From NCBI GenBank assembly GCA_015486775.1, contig WFRA01000072.1, positions 1-10,452 on the forward strand: a DNA stretch of 10,452 nt, in the 5' to 3' direction. Shown piece by piece: positions 1 to 6,837 of the stretch (position 1 is its first letter; each line of letters starts with the position of its first letter). The notes below the pieces were generated by a model, which did not search any database, was not told where the DNA came from, and worked only from the letters and a program-made list of their open reading frames with translations. Both the position numbers and the translations under genes were made by a program. This DNA is from Kiritimatiellales bacterium (GTDB lineage: Bacteria > Verrucomicrobiota > Kiritimatiellia > Kiritimatiellales > Pontiellaceae).

Positions 1-25
1 AGCGTCAGATGTGTATAAGAGACAG
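1..25 (+). other. Nextera/Tn5 sequencing adapter remnant (not genomic)
   Basis: These 25 bases equal the last 25 bases of the Illumina Nextera read-1 transposase adapter: AGCGTC followed by the complete 19-base Tn5 mosaic end AGATGTGTATAAGAGACAG. This is an untrimmed library artefact at a contig end, not a natural transposon end: no transposase gene or second end is present. Genomic sequence begins at 26. Anything that reads across this junction, including the C-terminus of the adjacent minus-strand frame, is chimeric. Confidence 0.97.
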
Positions 26-151
26 GTTGTCCTGTCCCCCAACATTTCCGGCCGAGTAGGCCGGGGTCTCGAAATCAACCCGCTCGCCATGGCTGGAAAA
101 AGCCGACAGCAACAGGGCGGATACCACGGCTTTCAATCTATTGTGTTTCAT
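26..151 (-). CDS. N-terminus of exported beta-sandwich protein, truncated by contig end
   Basis: Only 42 genuine residues are visible, starting at the ATG at 151-149. I chose this start because a purine-rich GGAAAAAAG lies directly upstream and a classic signal peptide follows: MKHNRLK, then a hydrophobic stretch AVVSALLLSAFSS. Upstream in-frame codons would run back through the hairpin at 171-197. The mature part begins VDFETPAYSAGNVGGQDN, which resembles the domain starts of the neighbouring 748-residue protein (VDFEEPVY and DDFEEPVF ... DVGGQDDW), so this looks like a tandem paralogue. The DNA also shares a 12-base identity (69-80 against 1777-1788). Past residue 42 the frame enters the adapter and would add LSLIHI, which is not real. 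Full length and function are unknown. It lies 67 bases after the neighbouring gene. Confidence 0.75.
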
Positions 152-170
152 CTTTTTTCCTAATTGCCAA

Positions 171-197
171 CGTGGCCGGTCGAAAGAACCGGCCACG
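171..197 (-). terminator. Perfect 10-bp stem-loop after the three-domain protein gene
   Basis: Positions 171-180 (cgtggccggt) and 188-197 (accggccacg) are exact reverse complements around a 7-base loop. The stem is 8/10 G+C and begins 22 bases past the stop codon of the minus-strand gene ending at 219, where an intrinsic terminator is expected. On the minus strand it is followed by TTGGCAATTAG rather than a clean T run, so termination may be partial or of the L-shaped kind, letting some transcript continue into the next gene. I see no convincing separate promoter between the hairpin and that gene. Confidence 0.65.
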
Positions 198-218
198 CTT
201 AATGTCCTATGGGACGGG

Positions 219-2465
219 CTACGGAGCAAGCTCGACATCCAGCTTGTAGAACCCTTTCGAACCGGCGCTATTCACCATGTCGGTGTAGGAACCGCCCGAA
301 ATGTTGTCCTGAAGCAACGAGAAGCCAAGCATCAGGTTCGGTGCCCAATAGACCGAGTATTCGCGCCCAGAGGTTCGATTCCACTGGAGGACGAAATCGC
401 CTGCATCCTCGCTAATATCTGTGATACCGAAGAAGGCTCTGGAATCGATTGGAACAAATCCGGCAATGTAGGCTTCAAGTGCGGTATTGATACCGTTGGC
501 AACGATGTCATTCGATGTAACATTATCCGTGATGTGGCCATAATAATCCAGTTCCCAGAAGTTCGGGAGACCATCGCCGTCGCTATCCGCCAAGGGAATT
601 GGGCCGTACAGAAAGACGTCGTCCACCCACAACGTGCTGGTTTGGGCTTCGAAACGAAGCGTTGCCTGGGCTACGGCAAAGTCGGCCAGCGTTTTCGCAT
701 GCTCGAAGCCGATCGTGGCTAGACTGGCCGAGGTGGAATCCGTCAGGTTGTCGATCGTAATGTCGTAGGTCTGTGTGGCAAAGTCAATCTCGGTTTTGAC
801 CCGGTAGACCTTGTTGGAATCGAATTCGCTCCAGACGTTGACATAGCTACCCGTGCCGCCGTCATAGACCCCGATACCGTTGGCCGAATCGAAGTCGATA
901 TGGACAATCGCATTGGTATCGCTGCCGCCCGCACCCAACCGCATCTGCCCCGTCATGGCGGCGGTGCGACCCACCTTGAATATGCAGGTCGTGTTGGTGT
1001 CCAGCATGCTTCCGACCGAGTTCCGATAGACGGAGGCACCGGAGGGAACGCCCAGTTCCTGGTCGCCCGAGCCGAGTATCGAGGGCGAGTTGGAATAGAC
1101 GTACGCTTGGCCGCTGAAGACCACCCAGTCGTCCTGGCCTCCAACATCGGTAAAGGAGGTAGTGGCTTCGGTATAGAAGACAGGCTCTTCAAAATCGTCT
1201 AGCTGACCGTTCAGCTCAATATCATCTATCCATAGCGTATCATATGAAGGAGTGAACCATAGCGTAGCATTATTCGTAAATTCATCGGCCGCAATTGCGT
1301 TTTCAAAGGCAAGACCTGCCAAGGAGCCGGATGTCCCATCCGTCAAATTACTGACGACAATATCATACTCAGACGCGACAAAATCGACATCCACTGAAAC
1401 TTCGTAGACATCGTTGGCATCGAATTCGTCCCAGACATTGGTAAAGGTACTCCCATCATACGCATAGAACCCGCCCCCAAATCCGTGGTACAGATGAACA
1501 ATCGAATTACCGCCACCAGTCCCTTTACCCAAGTATATATTTGCATTTACATCGCCCGTGCGCCCCACCTTATACTTCAGGGTGTGGTTATCGACAAAGT
1601 TGGCGCCGCTAAAGTGCTTGTAGACATAGGAATCCTTGCGGACACCTAATTCTTGATCACCCGATTGAAGGACTGACGGGGTGTTGGAAACGACATTCCC
1701 CTCGCCGGAGTAGACCTTCCATCCCTTCTGGCCGGCGACAGAGGAAGAGGTCACGGTGGCAACGTACACCGGCTCTTCGAAATCAACCTGGACGCTCGAT
1801 TCCACAGTGATATTGTCATACCCAGAACGAAAAGAACCATTTCCACCCAGAAGAACACTCGTTGAAGTCTGGGCTTCGGCCAGGGTCTTGGCGGTGTAGA
1901 AATCAACATTCGATCCGGTCTGGGTTCCGAGCGAACCGGTCAGGTCTTCAAGCGTAACGGAAATGATTTTTTGCTGGGAAAAATCCAGAACTGCCGTGAA
2001 ACGATAATTTTCGCCGCGAATATAATCAAACGCAACAGAACCTCCTGCTCCAGAATTCACAACCAAGTTGTGGTCATTCACTCCGGCAGCCTCGTCGCTA
2101 CCATCAATCCAGAGCCACATCACGGCATCAATGTTTTCTCCGTTCGCGGGATCAACGCCACCTACCGTCAGGGCAAATTCGCCAATTTGAGCATTATAGC
2201 TCGTCAACAGGAAAGAAGCAGTCGTGACATTTGCCATGTCGCCGGTAACATCCTTATAGGCTTTACCGGAATCAAGCCACAGCACGTTTCCGCGTCCGCC
2301 GACATCAAGGGTATTGAAGGTTCTCGCGCCATAGGTCTCAACCCAGCCGTTTATTCCGTTGATGTGTCCGCCATGCACGTGTCCGGGCTCGTCAAACGTG
2401 ATCGTTATCGCCTGCGCCGAAGCTGCTACAAGAGCCGCGATCAACATAATACTAATCTTCTTCAT
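219..2465 (-). CDS. Exported protein with three tandem beta-sandwich domains and C-terminal Ca-loop module
   Basis: The protein has 748 residues. The start at 2465 is set by AAGGAG seven bases upstream and a clear signal peptide (MKKISIMLIAALVAASAQA, cleavage probably after residue 19). Three domains of about 200 residues follow, at roughly 20-226, 227-422 and 424-624. Each opens with an FDEP or FEEP motif, and each ends near a 'YDNITVE' or 'LWIDDIELNG' type strand, as in ConA-like/LamG jelly-roll folds. Domains 2 and 3 are clearly alike (SGDQELGV, VGRT, NVWxEFDxNxVY, YDIxxxNLTD, TLWxDDxxLxG), while domain 1 is divergent. Residues 626-640 (ADSDGDGLPNFWELD) form a thrombospondin-type-3-like calcium loop. 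The last ~115 residues match the C-terminus of the phytase-like protein in this window. No catalytic motif is evident, so glycan binding or a surface structural role is inferred only. It has its own promoter at 2586-2614. Confidence 0.9.
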   Translation of the reverse strand: MKKISIMLIAALVAASAQAITITFDEPGHVHGGHINGINGWVETYGARTFNTLDVGGRGNVLWLDSGKAYKDVTGDMANVTTASFLLTSYNAQIGEFALTVGGVDPANGENIDAVMWLWIDGSDEAAGVNDHNLVVNSGAGGSVAFDYIRGENYRFTAVLDFSQQKIISVTLEDLTGSLGTQTGSNVDFYTAKTLAEAQTSTSVLLGGNGSFRSGYDNITVESSVQVDFEEPVYVATVTSSSVAGQKGWKVYSGEGNVVSNTPSVLQSGDQELGVRKDSYVYKHFSGANFVDNHTLKYKVGRTGDVNANIYLGKGTGGGNSIVHLYHGFGGGFYAYDGSTFTNVWDEFDANDVYEVSVDVDFVASEYDIVVSNLTDGTSGSLAGLAFENAIAADEFTNNATLWFTPSYDTLWIDDIELNGQLDDFEEPVFYTEATTSFTDVGGQDDWVVFSGQAYVYSNSPSILGSGDQELGVPSGASVYRNSVGSMLDTNTTCIFKVGRTAAMTGQMRLGAGGSDTNAIVHIDFDSANGIGVYDGGTGSYVNVWSEFDSNKVYRVKTEIDFATQTYDITIDNLTDSTSASLATIGFEHAKTLADFAVAQATLRFEAQTSTLWVDDVFLYGPIPLADSDGDGLPNFWELDYYGHITDNVTSNDIVANGINTALEAYIAGFVPIDSRAFFGITDISEDAGDFVLQWNRTSGREYSVYWAPNLMLGFSLLQDNISGGSYTDMVNSAGSKGFYKLDVELAP
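594..1196 (-). repeat. Tandem domain 3 of the 748-residue protein
   Basis: This encodes residues 424-624. It aligns with domain 2 at an offset of close to 600 bases: 811-840 and 1411-1440 match at 25 of 30 positions by eye. Its G+C is about 57% (601-960, counted by hand), markedly higher than domain 2. Confidence 0.8.
1200..1787 (-). repeat. Tandem domain 2 of the 748-residue protein
   Basis: This encodes residues 227-422. It shares its domain-opening FEEPV, SGDQELGV, VGRT, the NVW-EFD block and a terminal TLWIDDIELNG-type strand with domain 3. Its G+C is about 46% (1201-1560, counted by hand), the lowest region in the window that I counted. Confidence 0.8.
1788..2408 (-). repeat. Tandem domain 1 of the 748-residue protein (divergent)
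   Basis: This encodes residues 20-226. It opens with ITITFDEPGH, has a NGINGW motif where domains 2 and 3 have GQKGW or GQDDW, and closes with SGYDNITVE where they have LWIDDIELNG. It lacks the SGDQELGV and NVWxEFD blocks, so it is a distant relative or a separate member of the same fold. Confidence 0.55.
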
Positions 2466-2472
2466 TCTACCT

Positions 2473-2478
2473 CTCCTT
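2473..2478 (-). promoter_or_regulatory. Ribosome binding site fixing the start at 2465
   Basis: On the minus strand AAGGAG stands seven bases before the ATG at 2465-2463. The frame stays open upstream to another ATG at 2570, but that one has no Shine-Dalgarno, lies about 9 bases from the predicted transcription start, and would bury the signal peptide behind 35 polar residues. This site therefore decides the start. Confidence 0.85.
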
Positions 2479-2585
2479 TGTGTTTGCATGCGTTCATTCT
2501 TGGGTTGCGACGGTTTCCGCGCACTTTTTCCATCCTTCAGCGGCAGTCCGCAACCGCAAACCCAACCCATTCATATGATTGTCCG

Positions 2586-2614
2586 TTGATAACGGGCTAA
2601 TACGTTTTTGTCAA
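2586..2614 (-). promoter_or_regulatory. Sigma70-like promoter for the three-domain protein gene
   Basis: On the minus strand a perfect -35 box TTGACA (2614-2609) is followed by a 17-base spacer and TATCAA (2591-2586), a 4/6 match to the -10 consensus. Transcription would begin near 2579, giving a leader of about 114 bases before the ATG at 2465. It sits in the 241-base gap between the phosphoesterase stop and the next gene, the only sizeable gap in the window. No clear terminator for the upstream operon was found in that gap. Confidence 0.7.
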
Positions 2615-2706
2615 GGGGATTTGATCACAGATTGAACGGCTCTTCATCCAGATCTCCACCTGTTTTCTAAAAACCCACAACCTGTAGCGGCGAGGGCATG
2701 CTACTT

Positions 2707-4188
2707 CTACTGCCTTTCCTCAAGAACGACGGTGTCGTTGTACAACCGGCGTTCAAACCCCGATACATGGCCGTTTTTTCCAGTGATTGGAAAAACATAA
2801 GCCATGTCCATGCGGGCTTCCCATCGCCCTTCCGCATCTTTTGCCACATTGACTTCAAGGTGTCCATAGTGCTTGCCTCCATCGATCAGGACACCGTCCG
2901 GACTACGGATTTCGGGCGCATCCCGATGCGCGAGAAACGTCCGGCATGCGTTGCTCGCCCCGACAACGGAACCGCGCAGACCGTCGCCACCCACCCCCAC
3001 GTCGAGGATGTGCAGCACATGGTCGACAGGCTCGCCGTTCTCCAACCGTTCCAAACCTTGGACAACCGAATGTTCATACATCTCGTCGTGTCCGCACAGC
3101 AACGCGTCAACCCCGTATTTCATGAAAAGCGGGGTGAGCGCGCGCAGGGGGCGGCCCGACTGCCAGTCCCTGCCGTCGCCGGTGCCCAAGGGCAGGCCGT
3201 GGGGGCCGGAGGAGTACGGGCACTGGTGGAACATGACAAAGGTAAAGACACGCTCCCTCTGCGCCGCCGCCAACGCCTTTTCCAGCCAGATATATTGCGC
3301 GGAACCCGGATTCCAGTCGGGAGCGTTGCCGTAGTCGGACACACCCGCCATCCCCCGGTTGGTATCCAGGACAACAAACCCGACCGGCCCAAAGGAGAAG
3401 GCATAATACCGCTCGCGGCAGGACTTGTCCGCCGCGCCGTTTCCGGGGAGGTCGAAGTAGGTTTTGTACTTTTCGATCGCGCGTTCCGAATAGAACGTAG
3501 CCGGCCGCCCCGGCTCGACCCCGCCAAAGTATTCATGGTTTCCAAGGGCTGGAAAAATAGGAACCGACGATGCAAGCACGGCGTTCTGGCGCCAAAACTC
3601 GTCCCAGTCGCGCTGCTCGCCCCCCGCCGCCACCAGATCCCCCGCAATGACCACGAAGTCCGGTTTGCGCCGGACGATAGTCTTGAGGTTTTCGCGGTAG
3701 CCTTCGGTCTGGTCGACCAGGTAGGGCCGCGGCCTCCCTGGTGCCGCCGGGTCGTCCCATTGCGTAAACTTTCCGGTCGACTCCGGCTCGGTCTCGCAGT
3801 CGCCATAGACGATGAAGCGTAGCGGGCGATCCTTTCCGCCTTGCGTGCGGAATTGGCCGACCGCCTTTTCGCCATCCTGGAAAACCGCGTACCCATAGGA
3901 TGTGTCCGGCGCAAGTCCGACCAGCCGCACTTCGTGGTGAAAGGGCAATGCCCCGGAGACGACGGGCACGGACTCGGCCTCGCGAACCTGTCCGGCACCA
4001 GCTGCATCCTTCCTCCGCAGCACGATCTTCCCCGCGCCGGGATCGTCGCTGAACCAAGATACCGTTATGGCGTTTTGCGACGGATTCTGGATGTACGGTG
4101 CCACCCGGAATCCACCCAGAGCGGTTCCGGCCAGAAACAAAATCGACAGCCCAACCTTGCCTACCCCTATGGAACGCCCGCCTTTCAA
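2707..4188 (-). CDS. Exported purple-acid-phosphatase-like metallophosphoesterase
   Basis: The protein has 493 residues and is predicted to hydrolyse phosphomonoesters or diesters in the periplasm or outside the cell. A short basic start and hydrophobic segment (VGLSILFLAGTALG, ~12-25) suggest a signal peptide. Residues ~27-115 (FRVAPYIQNPSQNAITVSWF ... LAPDTSYGYAVF) form the fibronectin-like N-terminal domain of purple acid phosphatases. The calcineurin-like catalytic blocks follow in order: GDCE 129-132, GDLV 183-186, GNHE 216-219, FHQCPYSSG with H321, and GHDEMYEH 366-373. The last block departs from the usual GHxH: Glu369 stands where the second metal-binding His is expected. The start is TTG at 4188: a stop codon lies in frame two codons upstream and GGAGG is correctly spaced. 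It is three bases from the phytase-like gene, so co-translation is likely. G+C is high (64% over 3541-3780 by hand count). The substrate is unknown. Confidence 0.9.
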   Translation of the reverse strand: MKGGRSIGVGKVGLSILFLAGTALGGFRVAPYIQNPSQNAITVSWFSDDPGAGKIVLRRKDAAGAGQVREAESVPVVSGALPFHHEVRLVGLAPDTSYGYAVFQDGEKAVGQFRTQGGKDRPLRFIVYGDCETEPESTGKFTQWDDPAAPGRPRPYLVDQTEGYRENLKTIVRRKPDFVVIAGDLVAAGGEQRDWDEFWRQNAVLASSVPIFPALGNHEYFGGVEPGRPATFYSERAIEKYKTYFDLPGNGAADKSCRERYYAFSFGPVGFVVLDTNRGMAGVSDYGNAPDWNPGSAQYIWLEKALAAAQRERVFTFVMFHQCPYSSGPHGLPLGTGDGRDWQSGRPLRALTPLFMKYGVDALLCGHDEMYEHSVVQGLERLENGEPVDHVLHILDVGVGGDGLRGSVVGASNACRTFLAHRDAPEIRSPDGVLIDGGKHYGHLEVNVAKDAEGRWEARMDMAYVFPITGKNGHVSGFERRLYNDTVVLEERQ

Positions 4189-4191
4189 AAG

Positions 4192-6783
4192 CTACCTCCA
4201 AACCTTGAACCGATAGAATCCCTCGGCACCGGTCATTCCGGGATCGGAGAAGTCGTTGGTCACCGGAGTAGGAGGCAGATTGGTGGAGACGGGAATCCAG
4301 TCCGTTCCCGCAACGAGATTGGTTCGCCGCTCCAGAACCTGCGTGGCCTGCATGCCGCCTTGCCAGTAGACTTTCGTTCCGGCTACGCCGGTTTCGATGG
4401 AGGTGATTTGCAGCGCGGAAGCGCCGTTGGTTGGATCGGTGTCGCTAGTCCATTCCTGCCAGGTCAATATGCCGTCAAAGTCGATATCCTGAACATCGTT
4501 GGATTCAGCTAGGCCATAGGACTCGAGCCACCATATGGGCGTCCCTTGGGCGGTCTGGCTGTTGTTGGTATCCCAAAGCCAGGTAATCGCCAGGTCGTTG
4601 GTCAGGGAAATCTGCACGTTTGTGCCGCTACCGCTCGCCGGGGCGTGGCCGACCATATCCCAGCCGCTGCAGACAAACTGGTTGGTTCCCTGTTCGAGGG
4701 TCGAGTTGGTGAGCGACAAAGAAACGCTGTCGCCATAGGTATAGCTGTGGGTTCCAACCTCTGGATCGGCCTGTCCATGGGCGGAAGCAACCATCACGTC
4801 GCGAGCCAGCGGGTTATTAGTCGTCATAACCAGATCGTCCATGGCCACACTGGCTCCGTCCGGGTCGTACACGAACCGCTGAAGCCGATCCGGCTCGGAT
4901 GCCATGGCGAACCAGCTTCCGCCTGCGGTCCCCGAGCCATCGTTGGCGGTCCAGGCCATGGGGCTGGATAGCAGGATTCCATTTACCCGAATCTGGAAAT
5001 AGCGGACGTGGTTTACGGGGTCGTCGGTCTGGTAGTCCACTATGTAGGTCAACCGAACCCATTCCCCGGCGGGGATGGTCACGTTGTCCACCACGGCCCA
5101 GCGGTTTGTTCCGCCCGCCAGATCATAGTGCCAAACGGCGGGATGGTCGTCCGAATTGAAGCCGACCGCGACCTGCGTTCCCGCTGGAATCGCCGAGGGA
5201 GCCGGGAGCTTCCCATGGTTGGGTAACGACATGTAGTCCGTCCACACAATTTGGTTGGCACCCATGTCGAATTGGTTGGTTACCGACTGCTTTACCTCCA
5301 GCACCTTGGCATGGCTGGCGGAATCCACCGGATAGCCGCAAGGCTCGCCGTAGTCCCCGATCGACGAGGTATCCGTACTGACCACCGCGTCATCCAAGCT
5401 TGCCGCAACCCAGCCGTTGCTTCCCGGCATTTGGAAACCGGCATCGTAGGATTCGAAGGTTTCGGCATAATCCATCGTGTTGCTCGTATTCGGAACCTGC
5501 GTCCAGTTCCAGGCCAGTTGCACATCGTTGGAAAGGGTTAAAATTGCGGTGGTGCCCGATCCGCTGGAGGGGGTATGCCCCGTGGCAGTCCACCCCGTAA
5601 ATTCGTAGCGAATGCCGTTTTGCAGAAACGGCGAACTTCCGGAGAAGGTGTTTGTGACGGTGGTGCCCGTTGGATATCGATAGGGACTTCCATCCGGGCT
5701 GGCCGTTCCGTAGTCCGGGGTATCGACGGTGAGCGTCCGGGTGCTCAATCCGGTCATCTTCAGCGCATAGAGTCCGTTGTTCGGCGTGTCGTCGCCATCG
5801 GAGATCATGATCAGGCTCAGCGCATCGCCATTCAAGCGCGGCCCCAGACAGAGACCCTCGAAGTTGTAGTCGGAGCCGAAGCTACCGTACCAAAGCTGGG
5901 TTTTGGTGACGCGAGTGTAGGTTGCCCCGTTAAGTTCCGCGATCGAAGAAACATCCGTGGCTCCCGAAAAATCCACCTGGAAAATATGATTCTGAAGCGC
6001 GAGCGCACTGCCGTTGAGCCGCCGCTCCAGCACCAAGAGCGTGCCATCGGGCAGCACGCACAGGTCGGAAACGCCGCTTCGCTCGGAAGAGGTAAAACTA
6101 CTATCTCCCACATAGTCTTCGGTCTTGTAGGCCCACTGCCCATCCGCCGTCCAATGGTCGGAAAGGTTGCTCCGCGTAAACCGCGTCAGACGAACAACCG
6201 TGCCGTCGTTTGCCGTCGAGAGCGGGCCGTCGTCGGCAATAATCCTGTGGTTTTCATTGGTGTCGCTGGCGGGGTTGTAGAGCGCCTCTTCATTGCTCGT
6301 CCACATTTCCAGTCCGTCGCCCCGGATCGTCATCGACTCTAGGCTATAGTTTTCCCGGTAGCCCTGCAAAATCTGCGGCACATCCACGCGGTAGTGGAAA
6401 TTGCTCGAAGTGGAATATTCATTGATAATCGCCCAGCTTTCGTTGCAAATAAGCAAACTGTCGTTCGCCGCATTGTAGGCAACCCCCTCGAAATCCGCAT
6501 TCCATTCATCGTTAAATACGATGCCTGGGGAAAAGAAGGCGGAGCTGATCGCCCCGCTGGATGGATCCACGCCAATCGTCGCCGCCTGGACGATCCCGTC
6601 CGAATCGTCGACCGCATAGAACTGCGTGCCGCCGGCATAGCAGATACCGCTCAGCCCATCGTTGCCCCCAGAGGCAGCATGGGTACCAACACCAGAAATG
6701 GAGATCGTCGCGCCGACCGGCAAGCAGGCCAGCAACAGACCGATTCCCGCCACGAGCCAATATGTTTTGCTTTTCTTTTTCAT
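4192..6783 (-). CDS. Exported phytase-like (esterase-like) multidomain protein
   Basis: The protein has 863 residues. The start at 6783 is supported by GAGGAA seven bases upstream and a signal peptide (MKKKSKTYWLVAGIGLLLACLPVGA). LLAC-20 could be an imperfect lipobox, but cleavage after VGA-25 is equally possible. Residues ~27-346 match the 'esterase-like activity of phytase' propeller family: FEGV at 98, LESM at 148, LPDGTLLVLERR at 244-255, NFEGL at 307 and LIMISDGDD at 324-332. Next come an InlB-type repeat (~346-430), a ConA-like domain (~437-657), a second InlB-type repeat (~661-738), and a C-terminal module (~748-863) with an EF-hand-like loop DIDFDGILTWQE and ending GFYRFKVWR. Family members are annotated by similarity and true phytase activity is uncertain. 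It follows the DUF5107 gene by 54 bases with no terminator and directly precedes the phosphoesterase, consistent with joint work on extracellular phosphoesters. Confidence 0.88.
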   Translation of the reverse strand: MKKKSKTYWLVAGIGLLLACLPVGATISISGVGTHAASGGNDGLSGICYAGGTQFYAVDDSDGIVQAATIGVDPSSGAISSAFFSPGIVFNDEWNADFEGVAYNAANDSLLICNESWAIINEYSTSSNFHYRVDVPQILQGYRENYSLESMTIRGDGLEMWTSNEEALYNPASDTNENHRIIADDGPLSTANDGTVVRLTRFTRSNLSDHWTADGQWAYKTEDYVGDSSFTSSERSGVSDLCVLPDGTLLVLERRLNGSALALQNHIFQVDFSGATDVSSIAELNGATYTRVTKTQLWYGSFGSDYNFEGLCLGPRLNGDALSLIMISDGDDTPNNGLYALKMTGLSTRTLTVDTPDYGTASPDGSPYRYPTGTTVTNTFSGSSPFLQNGIRYEFTGWTATGHTPSSGSGTTAILTLSNDVQLAWNWTQVPNTSNTMDYAETFESYDAGFQMPGSNGWVAASLDDAVVSTDTSSIGDYGEPCGYPVDSASHAKVLEVKQSVTNQFDMGANQIVWTDYMSLPNHGKLPAPSAIPAGTQVAVGFNSDDHPAVWHYDLAGGTNRWAVVDNVTIPAGEWVRLTYIVDYQTDDPVNHVRYFQIRVNGILLSSPMAWTANDGSGTAGGSWFAMASEPDRLQRFVYDPDGASVAMDDLVMTTNNPLARDVMVASAHGQADPEVGTHSYTYGDSVSLSLTNSTLEQGTNQFVCSGWDMVGHAPASGSGTNVQISLTNDLAITWLWDTNNSQTAQGTPIWWLESYGLAESNDVQDIDFDGILTWQEWTSDTDPTNGASALQITSIETGVAGTKVYWQGGMQATQVLERRTNLVAGTDWIPVSTNLPPTPVTNDFSDPGMTGAEGFYRFKVWR
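4195..4199 (-). promoter_or_regulatory. Ribosome binding site for the TTG-started phosphoesterase
   Basis: On the minus strand GGAGG lies within the last coding bases of the preceding gene, directly before its TAG stop (4194-4192), and six bases before the TTG at 4188-4186. This supports TTG as the true start and suggests translational coupling between the two genes. Confidence 0.85.
4570..4803 (-). repeat. InlB-type repeat, second copy, in the phytase-like protein
   Basis: This encodes residues ~661-738. Shared landmarks with the first copy are a 'GxHxYxYGDSV' opening, then GWDMVGHAPASGSGT and a closing LTNDLAITWLW. This fits the divergent InlB B-repeat/bacterial repeat family of small extracellular beta domains. 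Confidence 0.7.
5494..5748 (-). repeat. InlB-type repeat, first copy, in the phytase-like protein
   Basis: This encodes residues ~346-430, with the landmarks YRYPTGTTVTN, GWTATGHTPSSGSGT and LSNDVQLAWNW. The GW-GH-P-SGSGT and ND-W-W pattern is the same as in the second copy, and the two copies flank the ConA-like domain. Confidence 0.7.
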
Positions 6784-6837
6784 GATCCCATTCCTCTTTT
6801 CCGTTGCTTCCTTTTTTAATCAAACCGATGCGGCACA

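Noticed and set aside
1..25. Natural Tn5-like transposon end
   Set aside because: The match continues past the 19-base mosaic end into the synthetic read-1 adapter, and no transposase or partner end exists in the window.
152..238. N-terminal extension of the truncated protein upstream of 151
   Set aside because: It would read through the hairpin and into the preceding gene's end. The signal peptide and purine-rich site favour the ATG at 151.
2466..2570. N-terminal extension of the three-domain protein to the ATG at 2570
   Set aside because: There is no Shine-Dalgarno, it lies at the predicted transcription start, and it would place 35 polar residues before an obvious signal peptide.
2640..2706. 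Possible terminator after the phosphoesterase
   Set aside because: On the minus strand there is a GGGTTTTTAG run but no G+C-rich stem before it. Only a trivial GTTTT/AAAAC pairing is possible.
2698..3822. Plus-strand open frame of 374 codons
   Set aside because: It is antisense to the phosphoesterase, whose calcineurin motifs are clear. The translation has no recognisable motif or signal peptide, and high G+C leaves antisense frames open.
3120..4007. Minus-strand open frame of 295 codons overlapping the phosphoesterase in another frame
   Set aside because: It is Arg/Ser/Pro-rich low-complexity translation typical of a shifted frame in G+C-rich DNA, with no motif.
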